Part shown: one piece after another, positions 43,061-52,042 of the stretch
How positions within the stretch are numbered: the stretch's first letter is position 1
How the letters are laid out: each line of letters opens with the position of its first letter
Assembly: GCA_017303615.1 (NCBI GenBank)
Contig: JAFLCK010000006.1
Coordinates: 113,261-177,260, forward strand
Reading direction: 5' to 3'
Source: Obscuribacter phosphatis_A
Lineage (GTDB): Bacteria; Cyanobacteriota; Vampirovibrionia; Obscuribacterales; Obscuribacteraceae
DNA length: 64,000 nucleotides
Position numbers and translations under genes: made by a program
Notes under the pieces: generated by a model
Seen by the model: the letters and a program-made list of their open reading frames with translations, nothing else
What the model was told of the DNA's origin: nothing
Database searches by the model: none

Positions 43061-44935
43061 CTATTCGACAGTTACAGATTTAGCAAGGTTTCTGGGCTGA
43101 TCAACGTCTTTACCTAGATAGTCTGCAATAAAGTAAGAAAGTAACTGTAATGGAACTACTGACGTCATTGGCGAAAAGAGTTCGTCAACAGGTGGAATAG
43201 CTAGAACCGCGTCAAATGTTTTGGTTGCTTGCTCGTCTCCGTCTACTGCCACGCAGATCATTTTCGCCTTTCTTGCTCTTGCCTCTTGTGCATTCGACAA
43301 TGTCTTTTCGTAAACAGCTCCGGGAACCAGCACTGTAATGACCGGTACGTTTTGGTCTAGCACCGCTATAGGACCGTGTTTGAGTTCGCCGGCGGCATAG
43401 CCGGAAGCGTGTATGTAGCTTAACTCTTTCAGCTTCAAAGCCCCTTCCAGAGCGGTGGGGAAGTTTAGACCACGTCCGATGAAAACTACATCGTGCGCTT
43501 CAGCGTATTTCACTGATACGTCACGAATCTGTTCTTCTCTTGCCAGGATCTGTTCAATCATAGTTGGCACGAGATTTAGCTGCACTTTTAGTTCTTTTGC
43601 TCTCTCCTTGCTGATGGTGCCGCGTTTTTCTGCAAGATAAATAGCGAGCAGATAAAAACTAGCAAGCTGGGCGAGGTAGGTCTTTGTAGCGGCGACCGAT
43701 ACTTCGATACCGCATTCGGTGACCATCAAGTTCTGGGTTAAGTGGGCTAAGTGGGAGTCGGCACGATTGGTTATGCCGAGCGTGTAGGCTCCTTTTGACT
43801 TTGCTTCTTTCAGCGCGGCTAAGGTATCAGCGGTTTCACCGGACTGGCTTACGGCAATGGCTAAAGTTGACTCGTTGACGAGTACTTTTCGTCCTCTAAT
43901 CTCTGAGGCAATCTCTACCTCGCAAGGAATGCCGACCAGTTCTTCTAAAAGTAATTTGCCGACCATAGAAGCATGATAGGCGGTGCCGCAAGCAAAAACT
44001 GAAATTCTGTCCAGTCCCTTGATCTCTTCTTCGGTAAGATGGACCCCGTATGCAGTTTCTCCAGAGCCGGTGGAGAGATGATCTATGTTTAGATCGATTG
44101 GATGATTGGGATGTCTGAGATATTTGGAGAGCGTCTGGCGCAGTACCAGCGGTTGCTCATGAATTTCTTTCAAGAGGAAGTGCTTGTAGCCGCATTTATC
44201 AATGACATAGGGGCTTGTATCTAAAGCGATAGGGCTGCGTTTTACCTCTTTGCCGTCAAAAGTGAACAGCCTTACCCCGGTTGTCGTGATCTCGGCCAGT
44301 TCGCTCTGGTCTAATTTGATAACTCTATTTGTGTACTGCCTGACAGCCATTGAGTCTGAGGCAAGAAAGTTCTCGTTATCGCCCAGACCGACCGAAAGAG
44401 AGTAGTGGTGATTAACGGCATAGATGCGGTCTGGATGCTTTTGGCTAACGATGCCGAGGGCGAAGATGCCGCTTAGTCTTTTGACGGCGCGTAAAATTGA
44501 TTGCAGCAGATCTTGGTCTTTGGCATATTCGTGCGAGACCAAGTGAACGATTACTTCTGTGTCAGTTTCAGAGGCAAACTCGTAACCGAGTGACTTCAGC
44601 TCGTCTCTCAGTTCTTCGTGGTTCTCGATGATGCCGTTGTGAACAACCGCGATAGTGCCTGATTTGTCTGTGTGGGGGTGGGCGTTCTGGTCGTTGGGTA
44701 TGCCGTGGGTCGCCCATCTTGTATGCCCGATGCCTACGCTCGCTTTTGGTCTTTTGCTTTCTAGCAGGGCTTCCAGATTAGAGAGTTTGCCTGCGGCTTT
44801 CAGTACGCAAAGCCGTCCCTCTTCGATGACGGCAACCCCAGCCGAGTCATAGCCTCGATATTCAAGACATTTGAGCTCATTGAGCAAAACCGGAAACGCC
44901 TGGGACGGGCCTAGATAGCCAACGATACCGCACAT
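43061..44935 (-). CDS. glmS: glutamine-fructose-6-phosphate aminotransferase
   Basis: GlmS makes glucosamine-6-phosphate for peptidoglycan and lipid A. The 624-residue protein has the N-terminal nucleophile Cys (MCGIVGYLG), ECRGYDSAG-like CLEYRGYDSAG, HTRWATHG, two SIS domains (SGETADTLAAL) and DQPRNLAKSVTVE at the end. It follows frr by 147 bp, a gap filled by a hexamer array, so co-transcription with the rpsB operon is possible but unproven. No glmS ribozyme is seen. Confidence 0.97.
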   Translation of the reverse strand: MCGIVGYLGPSQAFPVLLNELKCLEYRGYDSAGVAVIEEGRLCVLKAAGKLSNLEALLESKRPKASVGIGHTRWATHGIPNDQNAHPHTDKSGTIAVVHNGIIENHEELRDELKSLGYEFASETDTEVIVHLVSHEYAKDQDLLQSILRAVKRLSGIFALGIVSQKHPDRIYAVNHHYSLSVGLGDNENFLASDSMAVRQYTNRVIKLDQSELAEITTTGVRLFTFDGKEVKRSPIALDTSPYVIDKCGYKHFLLKEIHEQPLVLRQTLSKYLRHPNHPIDLNIDHLSTGSGETAYGVHLTEEEIKGLDRISVFACGTAYHASMVGKLLLEELVGIPCEVEIASEIRGRKVLVNESTLAIAVSQSGETADTLAALKEAKSKGAYTLGITNRADSHLAHLTQNLMVTECGIEVSVAATKTYLAQLASFYLLAIYLAEKRGTISKERAKELKVQLNLVPTMIEQILAREEQIRDVSVKYAEAHDVVFIGRGLNFPTALEGALKLKELSYIHASGYAAGELKHGPIAVLDQNVPVITVLVPGAVYEKTLSNAQEARARKAKMICVAVDGDEQATKTFDAVLAIPPVDELFSPMTSVVPLQLLSYFIADYLGKDVDQPRNLAKSVTVE

Positions 44936-44986
44936 ATTTATAGCCTCTTGCTTGGTTCTAACTGAGTGATGAACTGAAGTTGCGAG

Positions 44987-45082
44987 CTTAATCTCAATCT
45001 GAATTTCTATCTAAATCTAAATCTCAATCTAAATCTGAGTTGCAACCTAAATCTCAATCCAGATTTGAATTTAGAGCTAGAC
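44987..45082. repeat. hexamer array copying the last codons of frr
   Basis: Starting at the base after the frr TAG (45083-45085, minus strand), about 16 hexamers of the ATTTAG/ATTGAG/ATTCAG type run to 44987. The last codons of frr are ATT TAG, so the array repeats the terminal Ile-stop. Read in frr frame it carries six further in-frame stops (five TAG, one TAA). It occupies most of the gap to glmS. Confidence 0.85.
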
Positions 45083-45637
45083 CTAAATTTCCATTAGCTC
45101 TTCTTCTTTGTCTTTTAGGGTTTTGTCGATGTCTTTGATGTATTTGTCTGTCAGCTTCTGCAGGGAATCTCCGTGCTTTTTGATTTCGTCTTCAGAAATT
45201 GTGCCCTTGAGCTTTTTCATGTTCTGGTCGCAGTCACGGCGCGCGTTGCGAACGGTCACTCTAAATTCTTCGGCGAGTTTGCCGACCATTTTGACCAGTT
45301 CCTTGCGGCGGTCTTCAGTGAGGGAAGGGAAGCTCAGGCGGATAACGCTGCCGTCGTTATTGGGGTTCACGCCCAGGTCGGATTTTTGAATGGCTTGCTC
45401 GATCGCTTTGAGCGAGCCTTTGTCGTAAGGCTGGATCATGATTGTGCGACCGTCTTGGATGGAAATATTGCCGAGACCCTTGATTGGGTTCATCGTGCCG
45501 TAATAGTCCACTTCAATCTTGTCCAGAACATGCGGACTGGGACGTCCGGTTCTTATGGTCTGGAACTCTTTATGAAGACGCTCTACCGCCTTTTGCATGT
45601 GATCTTCCGCGGACTTCAGTAATTCCTGAGCGCTCAT
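45083..45637 (-). CDS. frr: ribosome recycling factor
   Basis: The 184-residue protein is the expected length. It has the RRF start (HMQKAVERLHKEFQTIRTGR), TIMIQPYDKGSLKAIEQAI, and VRNARRDCDQNMKKLK. It releases ribosomes after termination. It is fourth in rpsB-tsf-pyrH-frr, two bases after pyrH, the classical bacterial order. It ends ME-Ile-TAG and is followed by the hexamer array. Confidence 0.97.
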   Translation of the reverse strand: MSAQELLKSAEDHMQKAVERLHKEFQTIRTGRPSPHVLDKIEVDYYGTMNPIKGLGNISIQDGRTIMIQPYDKGSLKAIEQAIQKSDLGVNPNNDGSVIRLSFPSLTEDRRKELVKMVGKLAEEFRVTVRNARRDCDQNMKKLKGTISEDEIKKHGDSLQKLTDKYIKDIDKTLKDKEEELMEI

Positions 45638-45639
45638 TG

Positions 45640-46386
45640 CTATTTACTTACTCCTGTTGCCTGTTGTGCTGTGCCGATGAGAGTACCGATTTTTTCGCCC
45701 ATGACTATCTTTTCGATAGAGCCGGAACGAGCAAAATCGAACACGACTAGGGGGATGGAATTTTGCTGGCAGATGGAAACCGCAGCTGGGTCCATAACCT
45801 TCAATTGTCTTGAGAGCATTTCTTCGAAGGTGATGCTGTCGATATGCTTGGCATCCGGGTTTTTCTTCGGATCATCTTCATAGACACCGTCGACATGGTT
45901 CTTAGCCATGAGGATGGCATCGGCCTTCATTTCGGCGGCGCGCAGGGCTGCGGCGGTGTCGGTTGTGACGTGCGGATTGCCGGTGCCTCCTCCGAAAATA
46001 ACTACCCTTCCCTTTTCGAGATGGCGAATGGCGCGCAATCTAATAAAGGGTTCGGCTACTGCCGGCATGGCTATGGCTGTCTGCACCCTGGTGGGCACGC
46101 CCTTGCGGGTTAAGACTTCTTGCAGAATCAGGCAGTTCATAATTGTCGCCAGCATACCGACATAGTCTGCTGCTGCCTTGTCCATCCCCCAAGAAGACCC
46201 TTGCACGCCTCTGAAAATGTTTCCACCGCCCACCACTATGGCTATTTGTATGCCTAGCGAATAGGCGTTGGATATCTCGTCGGCGATGCCGCTGATTATC
46301 TCTGGATCGATACCGAAGCCTTGAGCTCCAGTCAGGGCTTCGCCGCTGAGCTTCAGTAAGATCCGTTTGTAGCGCACTTCCGACAT
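45640..46386 (-). CDS. pyrH: uridylate kinase
   Basis: PyrH phosphorylates UMP. The 248-residue protein has LLKLSGEALTGAQGFGID, VVGGGNIFRG and VIFGGGTGNPHVTTDTAAAL. It lies between tsf and frr in the conserved operon, 105 bp after tsf and two bases before frr. Confidence 0.97.
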   Translation of the reverse strand: MSEVRYKRILLKLSGEALTGAQGFGIDPEIISGIADEISNAYSLGIQIAIVVGGGNIFRGVQGSSWGMDKAAADYVGMLATIMNCLILQEVLTRKGVPTRVQTAIAMPAVAEPFIRLRAIRHLEKGRVVIFGGGTGNPHVTTDTAAALRAAEMKADAILMAKNHVDGVYEDDPKKNPDAKHIDSITFEEMLSRQLKVMDPAAVSICQQNSIPLVVFDFARSGSIEKIVMGEKIGTLIGTAQQATGVSK

Positions 46387-46491
46387 TATTAACTCCGAGT
46401 TTCCGTATTGAGAGGGGCATTCTGTGCGAAAGCCGGGTAGATCATAACTCTTACCCGGCTCTCAGTTCTATAGTGCTGCTTCTAAGGTGAA

Positions 46492-47403
46492 TTAGGCTTC
46501 AGCCTGTTGCGGTGCATCGCCTTCTCCAAGTATGAAGAGAGCGAAGCGCACTGGCTTGATGGTGATGCCCAATTCTTTGCCTTTGGCGGCCAGGTACTTG
46601 CCTACCGAAGTAGACTGCTCCTTGACAAAGGGTTGCTCGGTCAAGCAACGCTCAGCCAAGATCTTATCTACGCGTCCAGCTACGATTTTGTCGCGCATTT
46701 CGGGCTTCTTGTCAGCCAGGTCGGCTTTGCCCGATTCAATGCGGCGCTCATTTTCGATCATTTCAGCAGGAACTGCTTCACGATCTAGATAAGTTGGTTT
46801 AGCCGAAACGACATGCATGGCTACTTCTCTAGCCAAGGCTTTGGTGTCGGCGCAGCCGTTTACACACTTGTCGGTGGAAAGTTCGACGATGGCGCCCATC
46901 TTGCCGCCGAGGGTGTGGATGTAAAGACCGGTCGAGCCAGTGCCTTCTTTCAAATCAAAAACTTCCAGTCGCTTGACTTGGATGTTTTCTCCAGTTTTAG
47001 CGATGGCTTCGGTGATGAGCTCTTTAACAGTGCCTTTGCTGGAGGGTTTCTCAAGCAAAGCTTCTACTGTTGCCGGCTTCTCTTTCAAGGCGATAGCGGC
47101 GAGTTCTTTACCCAAGGCTTGGAACTCTTCGTTGCGGGCCACAAAGTCTGTTTCGCAATTGACTTCGACCAGGGCGCAGGCTTTGCCGCACTCTGATACT
47201 TGTCCGACCACGAGACCTTCTGATGTGATGCGGGAGGCTTTCTTGCCAGCCGCAGCAGCACCTTTTTGTCTCAAGATTTCGAAGGCTTTTTCAAAATCGC
47301 CGCCGGCTTCCACCAGGGCTTTTTTGCAGTCCATCATGGCTGCGCCTGATTTTTCGCGCAGATCTTTGACCATGGATGCTGATATCTCAACCACTGTACT
47401 CAT
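46492..47403 (-). CDS. tsf: elongation factor Ts
   Basis: EF-Ts recycles EF-Tu. ATG 47403 has GGAG directly upstream, and the sequence then gives MVKDLREKSGAAMMDCKKAL, the family's N-terminal motif. An earlier in-frame start at 47499 would run into rpsB. The 303-residue length and the C-terminal domain (SVGKYLAAKGKELGI) fit a two-core-domain EF-Ts. Confidence 0.97.
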   Translation of the reverse strand: MSTVVEISASMVKDLREKSGAAMMDCKKALVEAGGDFEKAFEILRQKGAAAAGKKASRITSEGLVVGQVSECGKACALVEVNCETDFVARNEEFQALGKELAAIALKEKPATVEALLEKPSSKGTVKELITEAIAKTGENIQVKRLEVFDLKEGTGSTGLYIHTLGGKMGAIVELSTDKCVNGCADTKALAREVAMHVVSAKPTYLDREAVPAEMIENERRIESGKADLADKKPEMRDKIVAGRVDKILAERCLTEQPFVKEQSTSVGKYLAAKGKELGITIKPVRFALFILGEGDAPQQAEA

Positions 47404-47446
47404 CTCCTTCCTTTGACCTCGTTTGTTCTGGAGTGATATTGAAAAA

Positions 47447-48259
47447 TTAGGCTTTTGCTTCGTCGTCGCCGAAAGCGTCTGGAGCATCAGCATGTTCACC
47501 GGCGGCGGCGCCTACCGAAGCCATCTGAGGCTCGGGCTCTTTCCAGGCTTTCTCTTCAGCCGGTGAGCTGTAAGCTTGACCTTGCTTGCCTTCCAGAATG
47601 GAATCGGCGATCTTGCTCGTGATTAGTTTGATTGAGCGGATAGAGTCGTCGTTGCCGGGGATGACATAGTCAATGCCGTCGGGATCGCAGTTGGTGTCGA
47701 TGATGCCGACTGTGGCGATGCCGATTTTCTTGGCTTCTGAAACAGCGATGAGTTCGCGTTTCTGGTCGATGATGAAAAGTAGATCAGGCTTGCCGCGCAT
47801 TGTTTTGATGCCGCCGAGCGATTTCTCAAGCTTGGTCAGCTCACGGTTGAGCATAGACTGCTCTTTCTTGCCGCGGCGATAGAAATCACCTGTATCTCTC
47901 ATTTCTTCGAGTTCTTTGAGGCGATTGATGCGCAGTCTGATTGTTTCGAAGTTGGTGAGCATACCGCCCAACCAGCGACGATTGACAAAGTGGGCACCGC
48001 AGCGCTTCGCTTCTTCTTCGACGATTTCGGCTGCTTGTTTCTTAGTGCCGACAAAAATAATGTTTTTCTTTTCAGAAGCGGCTTTTCTGACGAATTCACA
48101 GGCCCGGTCGAGAGCGCGGGTGGTCTGTTCCAAGTCAATGATGTAAATGCCGTTACGCTCCCCGTAGATGTAAGGTCTCATCTTGGGATTCCAGCGACGG
48201 GTCTGGTGACCGAAGTGCACGCCCGCTTCCAAAAGTTGTCTCATCGATGCTACTGGCAA
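47447..48259 (-). CDS. rpsB: ribosomal protein S2
   Basis: The 270-residue protein has LLEAGVHFGHQTRRWNPKM, FVGTKKQAAEIV, VNRRWLGGMLTNF and GIVDTNCDPD-like GIIDTNCDPDGIDYVIPGND. It is first in the rpsB-tsf-pyrH-frr operon. It has an acidic C-terminal tail of about 45 residues rich in Ala and Glu, longer than in E. coli. Confidence 0.97.
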   Translation of the reverse strand: MPVASMRQLLEAGVHFGHQTRRWNPKMRPYIYGERNGIYIIDLEQTTRALDRACEFVRKAASEKKNIIFVGTKKQAAEIVEEEAKRCGAHFVNRRWLGGMLTNFETIRLRINRLKELEEMRDTGDFYRRGKKEQSMLNRELTKLEKSLGGIKTMRGKPDLLFIIDQKRELIAVSEAKKIGIATVGIIDTNCDPDGIDYVIPGNDDSIRSIKLITSKIADSILEGKQGQAYSSPAEEKAWKEPEPQMASVGAAAGEHADAPDAFGDDEAKA

Positions 48260-48672
48260 GGCTTAATACTCCTTTGATATTGATGTGTGAGCCGGTAGGT
48301 ATGACGGAAGCCGATACAAAACCAAGAAAAAACCAAATAATAGGTTTGCTCCTGGGTCTTCCTTGCCCCAGTCGCGCTTGGTAAGTAGACCAAAGTAGCA
48401 CTAAAGACTACTCAAAGGCAATTGCCATCGAGTCTGGATTACGCGCTGCTTAACACTTGTCTCTGGCTGAAAGTACTGCAGGGCAATGGCAGCTCGGCAA
48501 ATCTCGCCCAGAGGCGCACTGTTGCCTGTTTTATATGCAAACGATAGGAAAACTACAACTTCCTCGCCCACCGTTGATATGGAGTCTGAAAATCGCCTAT
48601 TTCTGGACATCTTGACCATTAGTCGTTATAATATTACAACGTAAACTTTTACTAATAAATAAAGGTGGGAAC
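48260..48672. other. divergent intergenic region, rpsB / HNH
   Basis: This 413-bp gap separates rpsB from the HNH gene. The right end has a good promoter for the HNH gene (see 48604). The rpsB leader must lie in the left part; I could not pick a convincing promoter or S2 leader structure there. Two reverse ORFs (48153-48401 and 48401-48619) look accidental. Confidence 0.6.
48604..48632 (+). promoter_or_regulatory. sigma70-type promoter for HNH-priA
   Basis: TGGACA at 48604 and a perfect TATAAT at 48627 are separated by 17 bp. This leaves a short leader of about 35-40 bases before the GTG start at 48673. It is the best promoter match in the window. Confidence 0.65.
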
Positions 48673-49173
48673 GTGTCTAAGGTACTGGTACTGAACGCAT
48701 CATATGAGCCTCTCAATATCTGTACCTGGCGCCGTGCCGTGGTTCTGCTCATGAAGGGCAAAGCTGAACCGATTGAAGACAATGGCAACTTCATCTATAC
48801 CGACACGCCCTTGCCCACAGTGATTAGGCTGCGTTCCTACGTCAAGATTCCCTACAAAGAAATCAGTTTATCTAGGCGCAATATTTTGCACCGAGACAAT
48901 TACACCTGCCAATACTGCGGCGACAAAAGGCACGATCTGACGATTGACCATATAATTCCTAGATCCCGCGGTGGTCTTGATGCTTGGGATAACGTTGTGG
49001 CGGCTTGCTTGCGCTGTAATGTCAAGAAGGGTGATCGCACACCCAAAGAAGCATCCATGCCTTTGATGTCCACGCCCAGGCGACCTGTTTCGCATGTCTT
49101 ATTTGAAATTTCGAAGCACACCCATCCAAATGTTTCAGGCTATAACTGGAAGAAATATGTGATCGGTGCCTGA
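48673..49173 (+). CDS. HNH endonuclease family protein
   Basis: The 166-residue protein starts at GTG 48673, preceded by AAGGTGGGAA. Its N terminus (KVLVLNASYEPLNICTWRRA) matches a widely conserved group of HNH proteins seen in Cyanobacteria and other phyla. The HNH core has two CxxC zinc pairs, YTCQYCG and CLRCN, and LTIDHIIPRSRGG. It is expected to cut DNA or act in repair; its role is unsettled. It precedes priA by 10 bp. Confidence 0.88.
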   Translation: MSKVLVLNASYEPLNICTWRRAVVLLMKGKAEPIEDNGNFIYTDTPLPTVIRLRSYVKIPYKEISLSRRNILHRDNYTCQYCGDKRHDLTIDHIIPRSRGGLDAWDNVVAACLRCNVKKGDRTPKEASMPLMSTPRRPVSHVLFEISKHTHPNVSGYNWKKYVIGA

Positions 49174-49183
49174 TAATTAGGGA

Positions 49184-51922
49184 ATGGTCGAAACCGAATT
49201 AGGTCTTCAGAGCGTTAACCCGCAAACGCGTCTTTATTCTCAGATTCTGCTTGATATACAAGTGCAGGACCTGAAAGATCGTTTGTTCACTTACCGTGTG
49301 CCCGAATCGCTTCATGACGAAGTCTTTGTCGGCGCGCAGGTCCTGGTTCCTTTTGGTTCGCAAATGGTGGCGGGTTATGTCATTAGTCTGCTCACCGACT
49401 TTGACGAAGAGCGCGAATCTTTCAAAGTAAAAGAAATATTGGAAGTAGTAGATCCTCTTCCTTTGTTTGACGAGAGTTATATCGATTTCCTTGCTTTTAT
49501 TGCCGCTAAGTATTGTGCCAGCATGCAGGATGTGGTCAGTGCAGCCGTTCCTAGTTGTCTGGTTAGTAAGGTGAAAAGGCATGTGCGTCTTGTCGATCGC
49601 ACGGTTTCAGGAGCGGAAATTTTACTTTCACCGGCTGCTTATCTTGTTTTTACCCTTCTTCAGGGCAGTGCTAAAGGCATACTGAGCTTGTCTGCCTTGC
49701 GCAGACGTTTTGAAAGTGAGGGCAAAAGACGCAAACCTAAGTTGACCGTGCAAGACTTTTTGCAGTCGATGAGACATTTGAGTCGGCTTGGTTATATCAC
49801 TATCGACGAAGTGGAAGAAAGCGGTAGTTCTATGAAGACCGAGCTTTGGTTGAGAGCTTCAGGGCTTCCACCCCGCACCGCCAAGCAAAAGCAAGTGCTG
49901 GCAGCCTTCAAAGAAAAGGAAAGCCCTGGCTTAGCAGAAAATCCAGACGCAAATCCTGATCTAAATCCTGATGCAAATCCTGATTTGAATCCTGACGCAA
50001 GTCCTGCTCCAAGTCCTGCTCCAAGTCCTGATTCAGATATTGATGTTGCTCTCAGCCTGGCTAATCTGATGCAGAAGTCGGGAGTTTCAAGAGCGACTAT
50101 TGACAAGATGGTCAAGGAAGGCATGCTTGAGAGCTTTGAGAAAGAGGTGGTGCGCGACGCCCTTGGTCGCTTGCCCGGGGCTCTTGTCGATAACTATAGT
50201 GCCTTGCCTGAGCTGACTGAAGAACAGAAAGCTGTTTACGGTATTCTTTTGCCGGCTTTGGAAGAATGTTTTTCTCTAAAAGATCAGTCGCAGCAGTTCT
50301 ATGAACCCTGGCTTCTGCACGGTGTCACCGGTTCTGGAAAGACCGAAATTTATTTGAGATTGATTGCCCGCTGTCTAGAATTGGGCCGCACAGCCCTATT
50401 TCTTGTACCGGAAATCGCCTTGACGCCGCAACTGTCTGGGCGGCTAAAGGCGCGCTTCGGCGCCCTTGTCGCCGTCTGGCATAGTGGTATCAGTGCCGGT
50501 GAGCGCTATGATGCTTGGCGGCGCTTGCGCTCGGGAGAAGTGAGGGTCTTGCTTGGTGCTAGATCGGCTATCCTAGCCAATATTCCTGATCTGGGTTTGA
50601 TTGTGCTTGATGAAGAGCATGATGGCAGCTATAAGCAGTCAACCCCGGCCCCCCGTTATAACGCGCGTGATTTGGCCGTCGAGAAAGCCAGGCGCTGCGG
50701 GGCTCTGGTCTTGTTCGGCTCTGCGACTCCTGATCTTGCCAGTTTTGAAAGAGCCAGGCAAAAAGATCGCATTCTTTCTATGAAAAATAGAGTGCATCAG
50801 CCTGTTATGCCTCGCGTCGAGATTGTGGACATGCGGCAAGGTAAGGGCGCCATGCTCGCTGGTAGTGAAATATTTTCAAGAAGACTGGCTGATGCACTCA
50901 AAGACCGCCTAGAGAAAGGCGAGCAATCGGTGCTGTTGATCAATCGCCGCGGTTATGCCAGTCATATTTTCTGCCAGGCTTGCGGCACTCCGCAGACTTG
51001 CAAAAATTGCAGCGTCTCTCTGGTTCTACATTCCAATCTCAGGCACAAAGTCAATCTTGAAGAGGCTGCCGACCAATCTTTGTTTTCCGCCGGTGGTTAT
51101 CTGGCCTGTCATCATTGCGGCTTTAGGCAGCCTCTCAAAGAAGAATGCTCTAGTTGCCAGGGACCTTTTCTCAAGATCGCCGGCGTTGGTACTCAGAAAG
51201 TAGAAAAAGAGGTGAGCAAGTTCTTGCCAGCTGCTCGCATTGTCCGTCTCGATTCTGATGTAGTGCGCAGAAAGGGCGCTTTTGAAGAAGTGCTGGCCAA
51301 GTTTACCGAGGGCGAAGCCGATATTTTGATTGGCACGCAGATGGTGGCTAAAGGACTAGATATAGCAAAAGTAACCCTGGTTGGTGTTTTGCTTGCCGAT
51401 TCGGCTTTCAATCTACCCGATTACCGTTCTTCTGAGCGGGGCTTTCAATTGCTCACCCAGGTGGCGGGGCGGGCCGGCCGCGGTGAAACCCCTGGATCTG
51501 TTATTTTGCAGACTTACACGCCTGAGTTGCCTGTGCTCAATTTAGCCAGCCGGCACGATTACGCCGGCTTTTTCGCCCCCGAAATAGAAAGTCGGCGTTA
51601 TCTAGACTATCCGCCATTTGCTCGCTTGACCAGAGTTTTGCTCTCGGGTGAAGACGAAATGCTGGTGCAGTCTGTCTCTGAGATTGTCGCTGAAGAAATA
51701 AGTTATTTGATGGAAGATGAAGCTGATGAAGACGAGCTGAAAATCTTGGGACCAGCGCCCTGTCTTATTGAGAGAATCAAGGGACGCTACCGCTATCACT
51801 TAATTATCAAAAATAAAGGCGGCGAGAGACTGCAGCGGCTATTGGTCGATTATCTCAGGGGGCGGCGTTTTGGTCCTGCAGTTAGCTTGGCGGTCGATGT
51901 GGATGCTATCGACCTTATATAG
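49184..51922 (+). CDS. priA: primosomal protein N' (replication restart helicase)
   Basis: PriA reloads the replisome at stalled forks. The 912-residue protein has the 3' DNA-binding domain, Walker A HGVTGSGKTEIYLR (~380), DEEH box LIVLDEEHDGSYKQ (~475), zinc-binding cysteines (CQACG, CKNC, CHHCG, CSSC at ~595-660) and helicase motifs VGTQKVEKE and QVAGRAGRGETPG. It is longer than E. coli PriA, partly due to a repeat insert (NPDA/NPDL/SPAP units, ~253-284). It follows the HNH gene by 10 bp. Confidence 0.96.
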   Translation: MVETELGLQSVNPQTRLYSQILLDIQVQDLKDRLFTYRVPESLHDEVFVGAQVLVPFGSQMVAGYVISLLTDFDEERESFKVKEILEVVDPLPLFDESYIDFLAFIAAKYCASMQDVVSAAVPSCLVSKVKRHVRLVDRTVSGAEILLSPAAYLVFTLLQGSAKGILSLSALRRRFESEGKRRKPKLTVQDFLQSMRHLSRLGYITIDEVEESGSSMKTELWLRASGLPPRTAKQKQVLAAFKEKESPGLAENPDANPDLNPDANPDLNPDASPAPSPAPSPDSDIDVALSLANLMQKSGVSRATIDKMVKEGMLESFEKEVVRDALGRLPGALVDNYSALPELTEEQKAVYGILLPALEECFSLKDQSQQFYEPWLLHGVTGSGKTEIYLRLIARCLELGRTALFLVPEIALTPQLSGRLKARFGALVAVWHSGISAGERYDAWRRLRSGEVRVLLGARSAILANIPDLGLIVLDEEHDGSYKQSTPAPRYNARDLAVEKARRCGALVLFGSATPDLASFERARQKDRILSMKNRVHQPVMPRVEIVDMRQGKGAMLAGSEIFSRRLADALKDRLEKGEQSVLLINRRGYASHIFCQACGTPQTCKNCSVSLVLHSNLRHKVNLEEAADQSLFSAGGYLACHHCGFRQPLKEECSSCQGPFLKIAGVGTQKVEKEVSKFLPAARIVRLDSDVVRRKGAFEEVLAKFTEGEADILIGTQMVAKGLDIAKVTLVGVLLADSAFNLPDYRSSERGFQLLTQVAGRAGRGETPGSVILQTYTPELPVLNLASRHDYAGFFAPEIESRRYLDYPPFARLTRVLLSGEDEMLVQSVSEIVAEEISYLMEDEADEDELKILGPAPCLIERIKGRYRYHLIIKNKGGERLQRLLVDYLRGRRFGPAVSLAVDVDAIDLI
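49940..50035. repeat. eight 12-bp in-frame repeats within priA
   Basis: Eight units of 12 bp encode NPDA, NPDL, NPDA, NPDL, NPDA, SPAP, SPAP and SPDS. They sit in a linker before the helicase domain. Frame is kept throughout and unit sequence is similar to AATCCTGATGCA. Confidence 0.95.
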
Positions 51923-52042
51923 ATGCGTGAATGTAGTAAAATCTGGGTGAATGCAAATTTAGAACCAGAAAGATGTCCAGCGCACAAGTTTTCTGACTAA
52001 GCGGCCAAGACAATAAAATAGTAAATCAAACAGAGTTCCCCC

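Noticed and set aside
42877..45082. glmS ribozyme upstream of glmS
   Set aside because: The leader of glmS is the frr hexamer array; no ribozyme core was seen.
48401..48619. 72-residue reverse ORF between rpsB and the HNH gene
   Set aside because: No domain, no ribosome site, and it covers the HNH promoter region; probably chance.
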